Below, one piece after another: positions 1 through 9,031 of a stretch of DNA of 64,000 bases (position 1 is its first letter; every line of letters starts with the position of its first letter). The notes beneath the pieces are model-generated. The model searched no databases. It was not told where the DNA came from and saw only the letters and a list, made by a program, of their open reading frames with translations. Both the position numbers and the translations under genes were made by a program. Source of the stretch: Hyphomicrobiales bacterium (GTDB taxonomy: Bacteria > Pseudomonadota > Alphaproteobacteria > Rhizobiales > Rhizobiaceae); contig UBMI01000005.1 in assembly GCA_900466475.1 (NCBI GenBank), positions 1 through 64,000 of the forward strand, written 5' to 3'.

Positions 1-63
1 CAGCCGGAGCTGTTTACCGACGAGCTGCGCGCCTCCTTCAAGTCGCTGCGCGACCAGATCTGA
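1..63 (+). CDS. 3' end of an unidentified gene (partial)
   Basis: An open frame runs in from the left edge and stops with TGA at 61-63. It gives 20 residues ending in SFKSLRDQI. The reading frame is clean and coding-like, but the visible part is too short to name a family. The next 250 bases hold no convincing gene. Confidence 0.5.
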   Translation, partial: QPELFTDELRASFKSLRDQI

Positions 64-322
64 AAACGATCAAAACGACACCTGTCCGCTTTGTTGGCAG
101 TGTCCAAACCGGGTTGCCGCTTTTGGCGGCTGCCCGCTCTCTCGCGGAAATTCGAATCGCGTCGTGCACGTGATGCTACTGGAGGGCACCAGGCTTCACC
201 GGCGCCCGTCCAACAATCAGTAGAAGCCTAAAAGTCCACCGACCCTGGGGTTGATCGTCAAAAAGAATGCCACGACGTTTGCGTTCTTTTGCCTTTCTAA
301 CATCCACGATCACTTGCAGATC

Positions 323-1018
323 CTAAGCTTTTTGAGAGCTTTGCCCGGACAACTCCGCGCGGATATCCTCCAGCCGACGCAATTGCCTTCCTTCTGCTCC
401 AAAATTGTCAGGAGAGAGCCAATCCTCGAATGCAGCCTTGAGCGTAGGCCACTCATTGTCGAGCATCGAAAACCAGGCAGTATCGCGATTGCGCTGCTTC
501 GAGATCATATGCTGGCGGAAAACGCCTTCGAAACTGAAGCCATAGCGCGCGGCCGTCGTTTTGCTCGGCTCGTTTTTGTTGTCACACTTCCACTCGTAAC
601 GGCGGTATCCAAGGACTTCAAATACGTGCTTTGCCAGAAGATAGTGCACTTCGGTGGAAAGCGGGGAGCGCTTCATTCCAGCTCCATGGGCGACGCCCCC
701 TATTTCGACCACGCCGTTTGACGGGTCAGCGCGCATGAAACTCGCCATCCCCACGATTTCACCTGTAATGTTGCTGCGGAAGATATGTGTCAGCCAGCCA
801 TTATTCTTGACCTCATTCAGCCACCTGCCGAAATCGTCGACTCCGCCAAAATCGTCCTGGACAAAATACAGGAGCAGAGGGTTTATCCCCATCCCTCCCA
901 GTCCATTCCACAACTTCTGGAGATGCAGGTCGTGAACATACGGTTCGACCGTGCCGTGGCGACCCTTCAGTGTCACATAGTCTGGCGGGGCAACTTTATA
1001 ATCGTGGAGATTCCGCAT
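323..1018 (-). CDS. GNAT-family N-acetyltransferase (RimJ/RimL-like)
   Basis: This 231-residue protein resembles the RimJ/RimL branch of GNAT acetyltransferases, which move an acetyl group from acetyl-CoA to an amine. Visible family features are the central strand region around IVGMASFMRADPSNGVVEIGG and the later segment in which an Arg/Tyr/Glu strand (YRRYEWKCDNKN) is followed by SKTTAARYGFSFEG, a usual GNAT ending. The start is well placed: CAGGAG lies eight bases before the ATG. It stands alone on the minus strand, so context does not reveal the substrate. The family call is firm and the substrate unknown. Confidence 0.85.
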   Translation of the reverse strand: MRNLHDYKVAPPDYVTLKGRHGTVEPYVHDLHLQKLWNGLGGMGINPLLLYFVQDDFGGVDDFGRWLNEVKNNGWLTHIFRSNITGEIVGMASFMRADPSNGVVEIGGVAHGAGMKRSPLSTEVHYLLAKHVFEVLGYRRYEWKCDNKNEPSKTTAARYGFSFEGVFRQHMISKQRNRDTAWFSMLDNEWPTLKAAFEDWLSPDNFGAEGRQLRRLEDIRAELSGQSSQKA

Positions 1019-1193
1019 CGAGATTACTCCTGAAAGCTATATTGGCGAGCCGCCTTTGCGCGGCAAGCTGGCCTCGCATCGGTCCGTCGCCGAATTGATT
1101 GTGAGCAGCGCGCGTGCTGCAAACTCGCCGCCATCTTGCGGGAAATTGTCGTCTCGTAAATAGAAGACTCGGCGTCAAAATATCGACCGGGCA

Positions 1194-4028
1194 CTAGACG
1201 TCACCGGCTATCAATGCCTTCGCGCGCAACAGTCGCGGTGCGGTAAGGCCTTCCGTGAAACGTTCGTAAATGGGCAGGAGGATCTTCCGGGCCGAGCGAC
1301 GTTCGCCGAGACCGGCAAGGTGTTCGACTAGACTGATACCGGCCGTCAGCTCCCAATATAAACCGCCCTGGGCGGAAGCTTTCTGGCTGGCCTCTTCAAA
1401 TAAATCCGTCTGCAGACCTGCACCGGCTCGTTGTGTCACGACAATCTCGGCTTTTCTGCGCAGCAATTCGGGGACCATCCAGTGATAACCCTTCTCGGAT
1501 GAAAACTTCAATGCCTCATGAATCTGATTGAAGCCCTCATCCGAACGCCCTGATCCGTGTAACGCGGCTGCGAGTTCAGACATGAAAAAGGGGTAGAAGA
1601 GCAAGTATGTCGTCTCACGCATTTCGCGAAGTCCCGCACACAAGTCGGCGATACCGTCCGCGGGCGAACCCGAACGTGACGCCAGAGTGCCACGCACGCA
1701 CACACCAACAGCGTGAAATGGTCTGAGATTGTGCTGCACCGCATGCTCGATCAGTTCTTCGCTCCATTCTTTGGCTTGAACAAAATTTTCGATGTTCAGG
1801 GATAGGAAAGCGGAAGCCCAGGCCAAAGCGACACAAGAGACAAAGGGTTGTCTCGTCGAGCGCGCTTCAAGGATTGAATCCTGCGCTGTTCTCAAGGCAG
1901 TGTCGAGTTGACCCCGCGATATCATGTTGACCGTGTTGTGGGCCATGGAAGACGTTCGAATGTCTGCACCGAGCCTCAGCATGTCTCGGCGACGATTGTT
2001 GGAAGACGAATGTCGGGCAGCCCAATCGAGCCTGGCCTGCGCCTCCAAGTGCTCGGCTTGATAGGTTTGAGGGATGCCTATCAACCAAGCTGCTGTTGCC
2101 CTTTCGTCCTGGCCACTGGCTCCCCGCTCATATTCGCGCGCATAGAAAAGGGCATCGTCTAACTCCATCGAACGGGCGCAAAAAAGCCAGAGGGCACAAG
2201 TTGCGCGTTGCAGGTAGTCGCGATCATCCAGCGCTCTCGCAATCGACAACGCCCGGATCAGCACATCCTTTCCTCGTTCGCTCATCCCTTCTGTATAAAT
2301 CAGCGCAAATCCAAGGGCGCATTGAAGGACCATTTCTGATCGGCTGCCTTCTGTGCGTTCAAGGTAAGGGAGAGCCTTCTGTGCCCATTCACCGGATTCG
2401 GACACAAGACCGAGGGCGATCCAGAAATCCGATGCAACGGCTGCTAGCTTGGCTCCCAACGTCCCGTCGCCACCGGGCGAAAATGCCCAGTTCAAAGTTG
2501 CCCGCAGGTTGTCGATCTCCCGTCTAAAGGGGCCAAGATGTTCGATCGCTGCGTGTAGCGAACTCTCGTTTGAAAATGGCTGGAAGAACGATGCGAAAAA
2601 CGCCACACATCGCCGCATCGTCACGTGATAGTCCGCACCCGTTCCCAGCTTCTCGAGGGAGTAGACCCTTACGGTCTCTAGCAAACGCCATCGAGGCGCA
2701 GCGCCCGTTCCTTCGAAGGTGACCAGCGATTTTGAGACGAGATTTGAAAGCCCCGAAGCGGCTTCACCTTCTTGCTGCCCGCTCGCCGCTGTGGCAGCTT
2801 CCAACGTGAAACCTGAGGGAAAGACGGCGAGCTGGCGAAGGAGGAAACGTTCACCTTCCGGCAACAGCTCATAACTCCAGTCGAGTGCGGCTCGCAGGGT
2901 ACGATGTCGGGGCAGCGCCGTTCGTCGTCCGCCGGTCAGGAGGACGAAACGATCATCCAGACGACCGGCAATCTGTTGAAGGCCCAAAGTGGCCGCACGT
3001 GCAGCTGCAAACTCTATGGCCAAGGGAATTCCATCGAGATGCCGGCAAATACCCGCAATCACCGAGATCTTTTCCCTGGTCACGTTAAAATCAGATTGCA
3101 GCGCCCGGGTTCGAGCGATGAATAACTGGATTGCGCTGTGTTGAAGCAGATCGGCTTCTTGTTCCTTGGCCGGCACTTCAAGCGGCGGCACTCTATATGC
3201 GAATTCGCCTTCGATGCGAAGAATTTCTCGGCTGGTCGCGAGCACGGATACGTTCTGACAAGCACGCAGGATCGCCTCCACCATCTCGGCGGCGGCGTCG
3301 ACGACGTGTTCGCAATTGTCGATCACGAGCAACATCCTCCGGCTGCCTATGGCTCTTGCCACGATCTCGGTCGAGATGTCGTCGCCTTGGAGGCGCAGGT
3401 CGAGGGCCTGGGCGAGAGTTGTCGGAACCAGATGGGGATCGGACAGAGACACGAGCTCGACAAAATACGCATCACCGCCGATCGACTGCTGGAGATGGCG
3501 GGCAACCTCGGACGCCAGCACGGTCTTACCAATTCCACCCGGTCCCGTCAGGGTTACAACACGATAGGCCGACATGAGTGTGTGAATTTGCGAAACCGAG
3601 GCCTGACGACCTATAAGTTCAGATGCTGCTGAAGGGATGTTTGAGACAAAATCGCCTCGTTCGCCCACCTGCTTTCGAGGCGCAGGCACCGGTTCGGCAT
3701 ATTGCGACTCGGGCTCGACCCATTCCCCGAGCAACCGATAACCCCGACCGGAGACGGTGCGCAGCAATTCGCGATCCTTTCCCAGCGCCCGCCGGATCGC
3801 TGAGATATGGACCTGCAGGGTATTGTCCTCAACCGCAAGTCCTGGCCAGACGCGCTTCATCAGGTCGACTTTAGTGACCATCCCACCCGAGGACAGCGCA
3901 AGGGTTTCCAAGATATCGAAAGCTCTACTGCCGAGCGGAACCGGAGCGCCCATGGCGCGCAACTCCCGTTTCTCGAGATCAAGCTCCCATCCGGAGTACT
4001 CGAAGCGGCCAATCTCAATCTGTCCCAA
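1194..4028 (-). CDS. Large transcriptional regulator: OmpR-type winged helix + NTPase + TPR-like C-terminus
   Basis: The 944-residue protein begins with an OmpR/PhoB-type winged-helix DNA-binding domain (residues about 8-105, ending in the typical TVSGRGYRL). A P-loop NTPase follows (GPGGIGKT at about 162-169, Walker B near LLVIDNCEHV), as in NB-ARC/SARP-like signalling ATPases. The rest is helical and repeat-like, consistent with TPRs. Such proteins are cytoplasmic regulators in which the repeat region senses and the ATPase acts as a switch. The start appears to be TTG: the frame is closed by a TAG only 12 bases upstream, with no ATG or GTG between, and the next ATG is inside the DNA-binding domain. 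It is divergent from the LuxR-type gene at 4269, so the two share a 240-base control region. Confidence 0.85.
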   Translation of the reverse strand: MGQIEIGRFEYSGWELDLEKRELRAMGAPVPLGSRAFDILETLALSSGGMVTKVDLMKRVWPGLAVEDNTLQVHISAIRRALGKDRELLRTVSGRGYRLLGEWVEPESQYAEPVPAPRKQVGERGDFVSNIPSAASELIGRQASVSQIHTLMSAYRVVTLTGPGGIGKTVLASEVARHLQQSIGGDAYFVELVSLSDPHLVPTTLAQALDLRLQGDDISTEIVARAIGSRRMLLVIDNCEHVVDAAAEMVEAILRACQNVSVLATSREILRIEGEFAYRVPPLEVPAKEQEADLLQHSAIQLFIARTRALQSDFNVTREKISVIAGICRHLDGIPLAIEFAAARAATLGLQQIAGRLDDRFVLLTGGRRTALPRHRTLRAALDWSYELLPEGERFLLRQLAVFPSGFTLEAATAASGQQEGEAASGLSNLVSKSLVTFEGTGAAPRWRLLETVRVYSLEKLGTGADYHVTMRRCVAFFASFFQPFSNESSLHAAIEHLGPFRREIDNLRATLNWAFSPGGDGTLGAKLAAVASDFWIALGLVSESGEWAQKALPYLERTEGSRSEMVLQCALGFALIYTEGMSERGKDVLIRALSIARALDDRDYLQRATCALWLFCARSMELDDALFYAREYERGASGQDERATAAWLIGIPQTYQAEHLEAQARLDWAARHSSSNNRRRDMLRLGADIRTSSMAHNTVNMISRGQLDTALRTAQDSILEARSTRQPFVSCVALAWASAFLSLNIENFVQAKEWSEELIEHAVQHNLRPFHAVGVCVRGTLASRSGSPADGIADLCAGLREMRETTYLLFYPFFMSELAAALHGSGRSDEGFNQIHEALKFSSEKGYHWMVPELLRRKAEIVVTQRAGAGLQTDLFEEASQKASAQGGLYWELTAGISLVEHLAGLGERRSARKILLPIYERFTEGLTAPRLLRAKALIAGDV

Positions 4029-4268
4029 TGCCAGCCAATTCTATCCGTTTCAAATCGTAGTGATAAAACCATAGAGGGGGAGATTGAGCCAACCATTGTT
4101 CCGCAACCCGCGGGAGAATATTTCAGTTTTTTTCAGGTTCTATCACGCCACTTAAGTCGCAGCAGGCGGGCTGTTCGTCTAAAACGACTACAGAAGCTCT
4201 TTTATCAAAACGTCTACCTCAAGTCTTGCATCGCAACAGCGCGAACATAATCGGCGTGGGAGAATGAC

Positions 4269-4937
4269 ATGTACTATACTCGACAACTTACCTCCTCCGT
4301 AAAGCATCCGAACAGACCGACCAGCGACCCGCTGGTGGCGATCCTGAGCAATGCCTCCGACGTCTGTACGGCCTTGCTCGGAGATTTTTCTCAGTCTGGG
4401 TGGCAGCCAGAATTCTATCACTCGGCGGATAGCTTTCTCAGATTGGTGCAGGTCGGCACGCATGCCTGCATCGTCGTTGATACGACAACCGCAGAACTGA
4501 CAGTTTCAGATCTCACGGATCTTATCTGTTCGCGTGCTTCGTATTGCCCCGTCATCGTGCTGACTGCAGGGGCCAGTGGGGCGATGACTGTTGCAACCAA
4601 CAAATTCCGTGTGACGTTCATGGCCAAGTCTATTGATCGCCTCAATCTTCTGGAGGAGATCGAGGCAGCCGTAAGTGCGGTGAAAGACGCCAGCCGTCTG
4701 GAAGCGTATTTTCTGTCGCTTACGCCTCGGGAACGTCAGGTAATGAAATTTGTGGCTGAGGGCCTGTTGAACAAGCAGGTGGCGTTCAAGCTAAATATCA
4801 GCGAGATAACTGTAAAGGCGCATCGAGGACAAGTCATGAGGAAAATGAGAGCAAGGTCTCTCCCCGACCTGGTCCACATGGCAGCGAAGCTGGGACCGAA
4901 CACCGAACCTCTACCCGACTGTGCTGCAGCACTCTGA
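4269..4937 (+). CDS. LuxR/FixJ-type response regulator with degenerate receiver
   Basis: The 222-residue protein has a receiver-like N-terminal half (about 15-135) and a C-terminal LuxR-type helix-turn-helix ([16 protein letters not shown], then [20 protein letters not shown]). The spacing matches FixJ/NarL regulators. The receiver is unusual: the acidic pair expected after the first strand is missing (VAILSNASD), while an Asp at the phospho-acceptor position (CIVVDTTT) and the conserved Lys (FMAKSID) remain. It may therefore respond to something other than standard phosphorylation. No kinase gene is adjacent. GGAG lies about six bases before the ATG. It is divergent from the large wHTH-NTPase regulator. 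Confidence 0.85.
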   Translation: MYYTRQLTSSVKHPNRPTSDPLVAILSNASDVCTALLGDFSQSGWQPEFYHSADSFLRLVQVGTHACIVVDTTTAELTVSDLTDLICSRASYCPVIVLTAGASGAMTVATNKFRVTFMAKSIDRLNLLEEIEAAVSAVKDASRLEAYFLSLTPRERQVMKFVAEGLLNKQVAFKLNISEITVKAHRGQVMRKMRARSLPDLVHMAAKLGPNTEPLPDCAAAL

Positions 4938-5250
4938 AAAACGGAATGGGCTGGCGGACGACGACAGCCGGTTGCTTTGCCCTAACGCGTTCGGCTCGGC
5001 GCCGACTGACGGCGCGGCTCGAGGCTGCTCAGCGACGCTCTAGCGCTTTCAGACAAGTATAGAAGCTGCCAGCTGTCTCTCCATCCGGCTTCTCGCGTGC
5101 TGACAGCGACGAATCACCACCTTCTCGTCGTCGCCGTTGATCAGTGGCGTCTTGGGGCGATCAAGGCCGGGTCCGTCTCCCGGCTTCGGCGTTCAAAAGA
5201 TTTGAAGGACCGCGTCCGAGTTCGTCTGGCTGTTTTAGCGTTGCCGGCAT
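4938..5250. other. Gap without a recognisable gene
   Basis: This 313-base stretch lies between the LuxR-type regulator and the convergent MmcQ/YjbR gene. Short open frames exist, but none has a good ribosome site or a recognisable product. I see no clear terminator hairpin followed by a T-run. Confidence 0.5.
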
Positions 5251-5580
5251 TCATTTTCGCGCCGGTTTATGAGCTTTCTGCCCATGCGCCCAGGCCGTCC
5301 GTAGAGCGTTGTTGAGGTCGTCTTCGCTAAGGCCTGACAGAATACCTACAGTCCATCCCTTCTTGCCCCAGGCATTAGGAATGGGAGAAAAAACCTCCGG
5401 CAGTAGCATGCATTTCAACGCCTGCTCATCCGGTGTGAAGTGGAAGTTGGCCGTCAAGCGATCGGCCGCAATTGTCGCGAAGATTCGCGCCACTTTGAAA
5501 GCGGCTCGATCAAAATGTGGCATCTCGGTCGTGCCTTCCAGCAACAAAGCCAAGCGCCGTAAATCCTTCTCGCTCGCCAT
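5251..5580 (-). CDS. MmcQ/YjbR family protein
   Basis: This 109-residue protein matches the MmcQ/YjbR fold (DUF419-like): an N-terminal helix with LALLLEGTTEMPHF, a strand with FKVARIFATI, a central FTPDEQALKCML, and the WGKKGWTVGIL...LSEDDLNNALRTAW ending. Proteins of this family are small, cytoplasmic and thought to bind DNA, but their role is not settled. I chose the ATG at 5580 because AAGAGGA lies just upstream and the family fold starts here. A longer in-frame version beginning at 5691 has no support. Confidence 0.8.
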   Translation of the reverse strand: MASEKDLRRLALLLEGTTEMPHFDRAAFKVARIFATIAADRLTANFHFTPDEQALKCMLLPEVFSPIPNAWGKKGWTVGILSGLSEDDLNNALRTAWAHGQKAHKPARK

Positions 5581-5924
5581 TGCGTCCTCTTGTGGCTGAA
5601 CGGACCGAGAGCACTTTATAGCAGCTCCTCGGTGCCGTGACACATCGAGACGGTTGGCTTGGTCAACATCAAGAAGATAAAATTGAAGCATGGAGGATCA
5701 GGTTGGCGAGGTACGTTGCCCGACGGTAGAACAGTGGTTGTTAGACATTATAGTAGTGAAAACCTCAGATGGATCTGACCTGCCCGAGAAGGTCGCCTAT
5801 CTCCGACCTAGCCAACGTTTCGCCCAATAGTCCTCTGTATCAACGAGGAAGGCTCAGCGGTGCCGCAGCCGTCAATGCGCATGAAAAATCGCGCTTATGG
5901 CCATGTGCGTGGGGCCGAGGAGGT
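5581..5924. other. Gap between the YjbR gene and the antiporter operon
   Basis: These 344 bases separate the start of the minus-strand MmcQ/YjbR gene from the end of the antiporter operon. They probably contain the YjbR promoter. I see no convincing gene, and no perfect hairpin with a T-run for the end of the antiporter transcript. Confidence 0.4.
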
Positions 5925-6314
5925 TTAAGTCTCTCCGTTGCTGCTTTGTTTTCTTGCAGCAACGTCGTCGATCTGTTTTGGCGGCGCCCTTTCATCATTC
6001 TCGACACGATCACGGTAAAGAGCAGCGCGCGCAAGCATCATCAGAGTAACCGGCGTCGTCGCCGTTACAAAAATCCCGATGAGGATCTCGTGAATCTCAA
6101 GTCGTCCTGAACCGACTGAGAAGAAGATCATCGAGGCGAGCATGATCCCGCCGATCCCCCAACTGGTCGCGAGCGTTGGCGCGTGAATACGTTCATAAAA
6201 TGTTGGGAGGCGCAGGAAGCCTATCGCGCCGATCAATGCCAGGGAAGCGCCACCGAGAAGAAAGAAGGCGACAAGGATGGCCGCCCACAACGGGATATCT
6301 GCAGCCGCAGTCAT
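5925..6314 (-). CDS. phaG: Cation/proton antiporter subunit G (PhaG/MrpG/MnhG)
   Basis: The 129-residue membrane protein is the last gene of the antiporter operon. It has three hydrophobic helices (about 10-30, 48-66 and 72-92) and the family pattern LLGGASLALIGAIGFLRLPTFYERIHAPT, followed by a charged cytoplasmic tail. Subunit G is required for assembly of the Mrp/Pha complex, which exchanges Na+ or K+ for protons across the inner membrane. Its start overlaps the end of subunit F by four bases, a sign of translational coupling. Confidence 0.92.
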   Translation of the reverse strand: MTAAADIPLWAAILVAFFLLGGASLALIGAIGFLRLPTFYERIHAPTLATSWGIGGIMLASMIFFSVGSGRLEIHEILIGIFVTATTPVTLMMLARAALYRDRVENDERAPPKQIDDVAARKQSSNGET

Positions 6315-6592
6315 TCTATCACCTCACCCCGCATCAAAAACTTGGCCAGTGCGACGGAGGACACAAATCCCAAAATCCCGATCACCAATGCCGCTTCGAA
6401 ATAGAGGACGCGACCCGTGCCGACGCCAAAAGTCACAAGCAACAGCATGGCGTTGATGTAAAAGGTGTCGAGACCGACAATCCGATCTTGAGCGCGAGGC
6501 CCGATGACCATGCGCACCGAAACAATCGCCATCGACGCAACCAGCATCAACTGAGCGATCGAAACAGCGCTGAACAAGATAATTGCGCTCAC
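6311..6592 (-). CDS. phaF: Cation/proton antiporter subunit F (PhaF/MrpF/MnhF)
   Basis: This 93-residue protein has three predicted membrane helices and the family signature VRMVIGPRAQDRIVGLDTFYINAM near residues 26-50. It is a small structural subunit of the Mrp/Pha complex. It overlaps subunit E upstream and subunit G downstream by four bases each, so all three are probably translated as a coupled block. Confidence 0.92.
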   Translation of the reverse strand: MSAIILFSAVSIAQLMLVASMAIVSVRMVIGPRAQDRIVGLDTFYINAMLLLVTFGVGTGRVLYFEAALVIGILGFVSSVALAKFLMRGEVIE

Positions 6593-7065
6593 GCGAAGAT
6601 CTCCATCAGCAGTTTCTCATATCGATTTTTGATCGTGTCTCGCCACACGGTCTCGTTCTGCAGATCGAGGATGTGGAGAAGGACGGAATTCTCGTTGGAA
6701 TCGTATTCAAGCCAGGCAGATCCGGGCGTGCTTGTCAGGATCACTGCAAGAACGGCCAACGCGAACGGGCTTCTCATTTCGAGATGAATGGTCAGAAATC
6801 CCGGATCGTGCCGGCGCGAACCGCTCCTTATAATAATGCCCGCGACCGCAATGTTGGATTTGAGGATGTCGTAGAGTACGACGAAAAAAAGTTTGGGCAG
6901 CAGGTACCACTTCACCAATCGCGGCTTTTGCGGACGCAACGACGCCATCGCCCAACTGGCGAACACGGCGACGAAGATACCCAGAATAAAATGACCGACC
7001 GTGAAGCCGTTGAGCAACAGCCACATCACGAGCAGCGACAGCGAAAGAACGGGATAAGGCAGCAT
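6589..7065 (-). CDS. phaE: Cation/proton antiporter subunit E (PhaE/MrpE/MnhE)
   Basis: The 158-residue protein begins MLPYPVLSLSLLVMWLLLNG, has two to three N-terminal membrane helices, and carries the E-subunit features LLPKLFFVVLYDILKSNIAVA and a C-terminal soluble domain. The frame is open for a long way upstream, but the real start is the ATG at 7065: it overlaps the TGA of subunit D, and the family begins exactly there. It is part of the membrane antiporter complex. Confidence 0.92.
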   Translation of the reverse strand: MLPYPVLSLSLLVMWLLLNGFTVGHFILGIFVAVFASWAMASLRPQKPRLVKWYLLPKLFFVVLYDILKSNIAVAGIIIRSGSRRHDPGFLTIHLEMRSPFALAVLAVILTSTPGSAWLEYDSNENSVLLHILDLQNETVWRDTIKNRYEKLLMEIFA

Positions 7066-8696
7066 CAGTTGCTCTCCGTTCCGGGCGCGGCCGCGCCCTG
7101 ATAGCCCGGGACCCGAACCGCATTGTGGACCGCATCGATATGGTTTGCAGGCTTGCTCAGCGTGCGAATGGTTAGGTCCATATATTGCAGGACCGGCCCT
7201 GCTTGCACGGTCAAGGCAAGGGTGAGCACCAGCAAGAACAGCACGGGGACGATCTCGATCACAAGGACACGCGGAACTGTGCCTTCGATCGAGCTCCAGA
7301 AGGTACGAATGCCGGCGCGCGTCATGGAAATCAGCGCCGCGATACCAGAGAGGATGACGAGCACGATCAATGTCCAGATTGCGGCCGTCGGCGGCACCCC
7401 GATCGCACCCGTGCCCATCATTGCCGACAGCATTGCAAATTTGGCTATGAAACCGGAAAGCGGCGGCAGACCGGACAGCAGGATCCCGCAGGCAGCAAAG
7501 CAAATGCCCAGTATCGCCATCGTCCCGGGCATGGTGACACCCTCTTCTTCATCGGCGGTTTGCTCGTCGGCGTCCCCGTAGGCTTCCATCGTTACCGCAA
7601 GGACGTTGGCGCCGGCGTCCTGTCCGCGCTCGACAAGTTCGATCAGCATGAAGAAGGCACTGATCGTCAATGTTGAACTGACGAGATAAAGGAGCGCACC
7701 GGATGATACGGCACCATCATTGATGCCGAGGACCATCAACAGGGTGCCTGACGAGACGAGTACGGAAAATCCTGCGAGCCGGCCGAGCGCCTGGGATGCC
7801 AGCACACCGATCGTCCCGAAGACAAGCGTCGCCACACCACCGTATAAGAGCACGTTGGCGCCAAATCCGGCCAACGGCCCCTCTCCGAACAGAAGCATCG
7901 TCAGGCGCAGGATTATGTAAATCCCGAGCTTGCTCATGATGGCAAACATTCCAGCCACTGGAGCTGATGCCGCACTATATGCTGTCGGCAGCCAGAAGCA
8001 GAGCGGCCACATCCCCGCCTTGATGAGGAAGACTACGCCCAAGATCGCCGCTCCTGCCTCCATGAGCATACGGCGATCGCGCTCCATTTCGGGAATGCGC
8101 GCTGCAAGGTCCGCCATATTGAGGGTCCCGGCCGTGCCGTAAATCAGGCTCACACCGATGAGGAACAACAGGGCTGCCACAAGGTTGACGGCGATGTAGT
8201 GCAGGCCCGCCTTGACGCGAAGCGGACCAGAACCATGCAGGAGCAGACCATAGGACGCCGCCAGCATGATCTCGAAGAACACGAATAAATTGAACAGATC
8301 ACCGGTGAGAAAGGCACCGTTAACGCCGACCAACAGGATCTGGAACATGCTGTGGAAATGCGCGCCGACCGCGTGCCAACGAGCGAGCGAGAAGATCAGC
8401 GCAGGAACGGCCAGCAACGCCGTCAACAGCAGCATCAGCGCCGACAGTCCGTCAAGTACCAGGACGATACCGAAAGGGGCCGCCCAGTTACCGAGCAGAT
8501 AGATGCCATCAAAGGCGTTTGGGCCGCTTTCAATGCGAAACAGGCAGATGGCAATGGCCGTCAGAACCAAGGTCGATGCAAGACTGATCATCGCCTTGGC
8601 CAATCGTTGACGCTCGTCCACGAGCAGCAACAATGCGCTGGCGACCAGTGGTACGAGTACCGGAGCAATGATCAGATGGTGGGCCCAGGCATTCAT
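7065..8696 (-). CDS. phaD: Cation/proton antiporter subunit D (PhaD/MrpD/MnhD)
   Basis: The 543-residue polytopic protein belongs to the ND2/ND4/ND5-like family that also supplies the proton-pumping subunits of complex I. It has about fourteen membrane helices, with the conserved stretch FFEIMLAASYGLLLHG and the Lys-bearing helix VVFLIKAGMWPLCFWLP expected of a proton path. An acidic loop (residues near 370-390, rich in Asp and Glu) separates two late helices. The gene overlaps subunit C by four bases. With subunit A it is a likely proton/cation-translocating unit. Confidence 0.93.
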   Translation of the reverse strand: MNAWAHHLIIAPVLVPLVASALLLLVDERQRLAKAMISLASTLVLTAIAICLFRIESGPNAFDGIYLLGNWAAPFGIVLVLDGLSALMLLLTALLAVPALIFSLARWHAVGAHFHSMFQILLVGVNGAFLTGDLFNLFVFFEIMLAASYGLLLHGSGPLRVKAGLHYIAVNLVAALLFLIGVSLIYGTAGTLNMADLAARIPEMERDRRMLMEAGAAILGVVFLIKAGMWPLCFWLPTAYSAASAPVAGMFAIMSKLGIYIILRLTMLLFGEGPLAGFGANVLLYGGVATLVFGTIGVLASQALGRLAGFSVLVSSGTLLMVLGINDGAVSSGALLYLVSSTLTISAFFMLIELVERGQDAGANVLAVTMEAYGDADEQTADEEEGVTMPGTMAILGICFAACGILLSGLPPLSGFIAKFAMLSAMMGTGAIGVPPTAAIWTLIVLVILSGIAALISMTRAGIRTFWSSIEGTVPRVLVIEIVPVLFLLVLTLALTVQAGPVLQYMDLTIRTLSKPANHIDAVHNAVRVPGYQGAAAPGTESN

Positions 8697-9031
8697 CGCG
8701 GCTCATTTCTCCCGTCGACATGGTCGCTGCCCGTCAGACCGCGCGACGCGAGGAGCACGACCAGAAACAAGGCGGTCGTCGCAAAGCCGATGACGATGGC
8801 GGTCAGAACCAGAGCCTGCGGAACCGGATCGGCCAGAGGACCCGCCGCATCGTCAGCAAGAATAGGCGGGACGTTTGCCTTGACGCCACCGACCCCGAAG
8901 ATGAACAGGTTGACCGCGTACGAGAGCAGCGAAAGGCCGACGATCACCTGGTAGGTTCGCGGGCGCAGGATAAGCCAGACACCACAACTGGTCATCACCC
9001 CTATGGCAATCGACAGGACCAGTTCCATCAC
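8693..9031 (-). CDS. phaC: Cation/proton antiporter subunit C (PhaC/MrpC/MnhC)
   Basis: This 112-residue protein resembles NuoK, the small complex I subunit. It has three membrane helices and the family segment GVWLILRPRTYQVIVGLSLLSYAVNLFIF, followed by VPQALVLTAIVIGFATTAL. It overlaps the fused A/B gene and subunit D by four bases at each end, keeping the compact A/B-C-D-E-F-G order typical of rhizobia. Confidence 0.93.
   Translation of the reverse strand: MMELVLSIAIGVMTSCGVWLILRPRTYQVIVGLSLLSYAVNLFIFGVGGVKANVPPILADDAAGPLADPVPQALVLTAIVIGFATTALFLVVLLASRGLTGSDHVDGRNEPR

Noticed and set aside
5097..5315. Plus-strand 72-codon open frame beside the YjbR gene
   Set aside because: No ribosome site, no recognisable features, and its 3' part overlaps the coding sequence of the YjbR gene.
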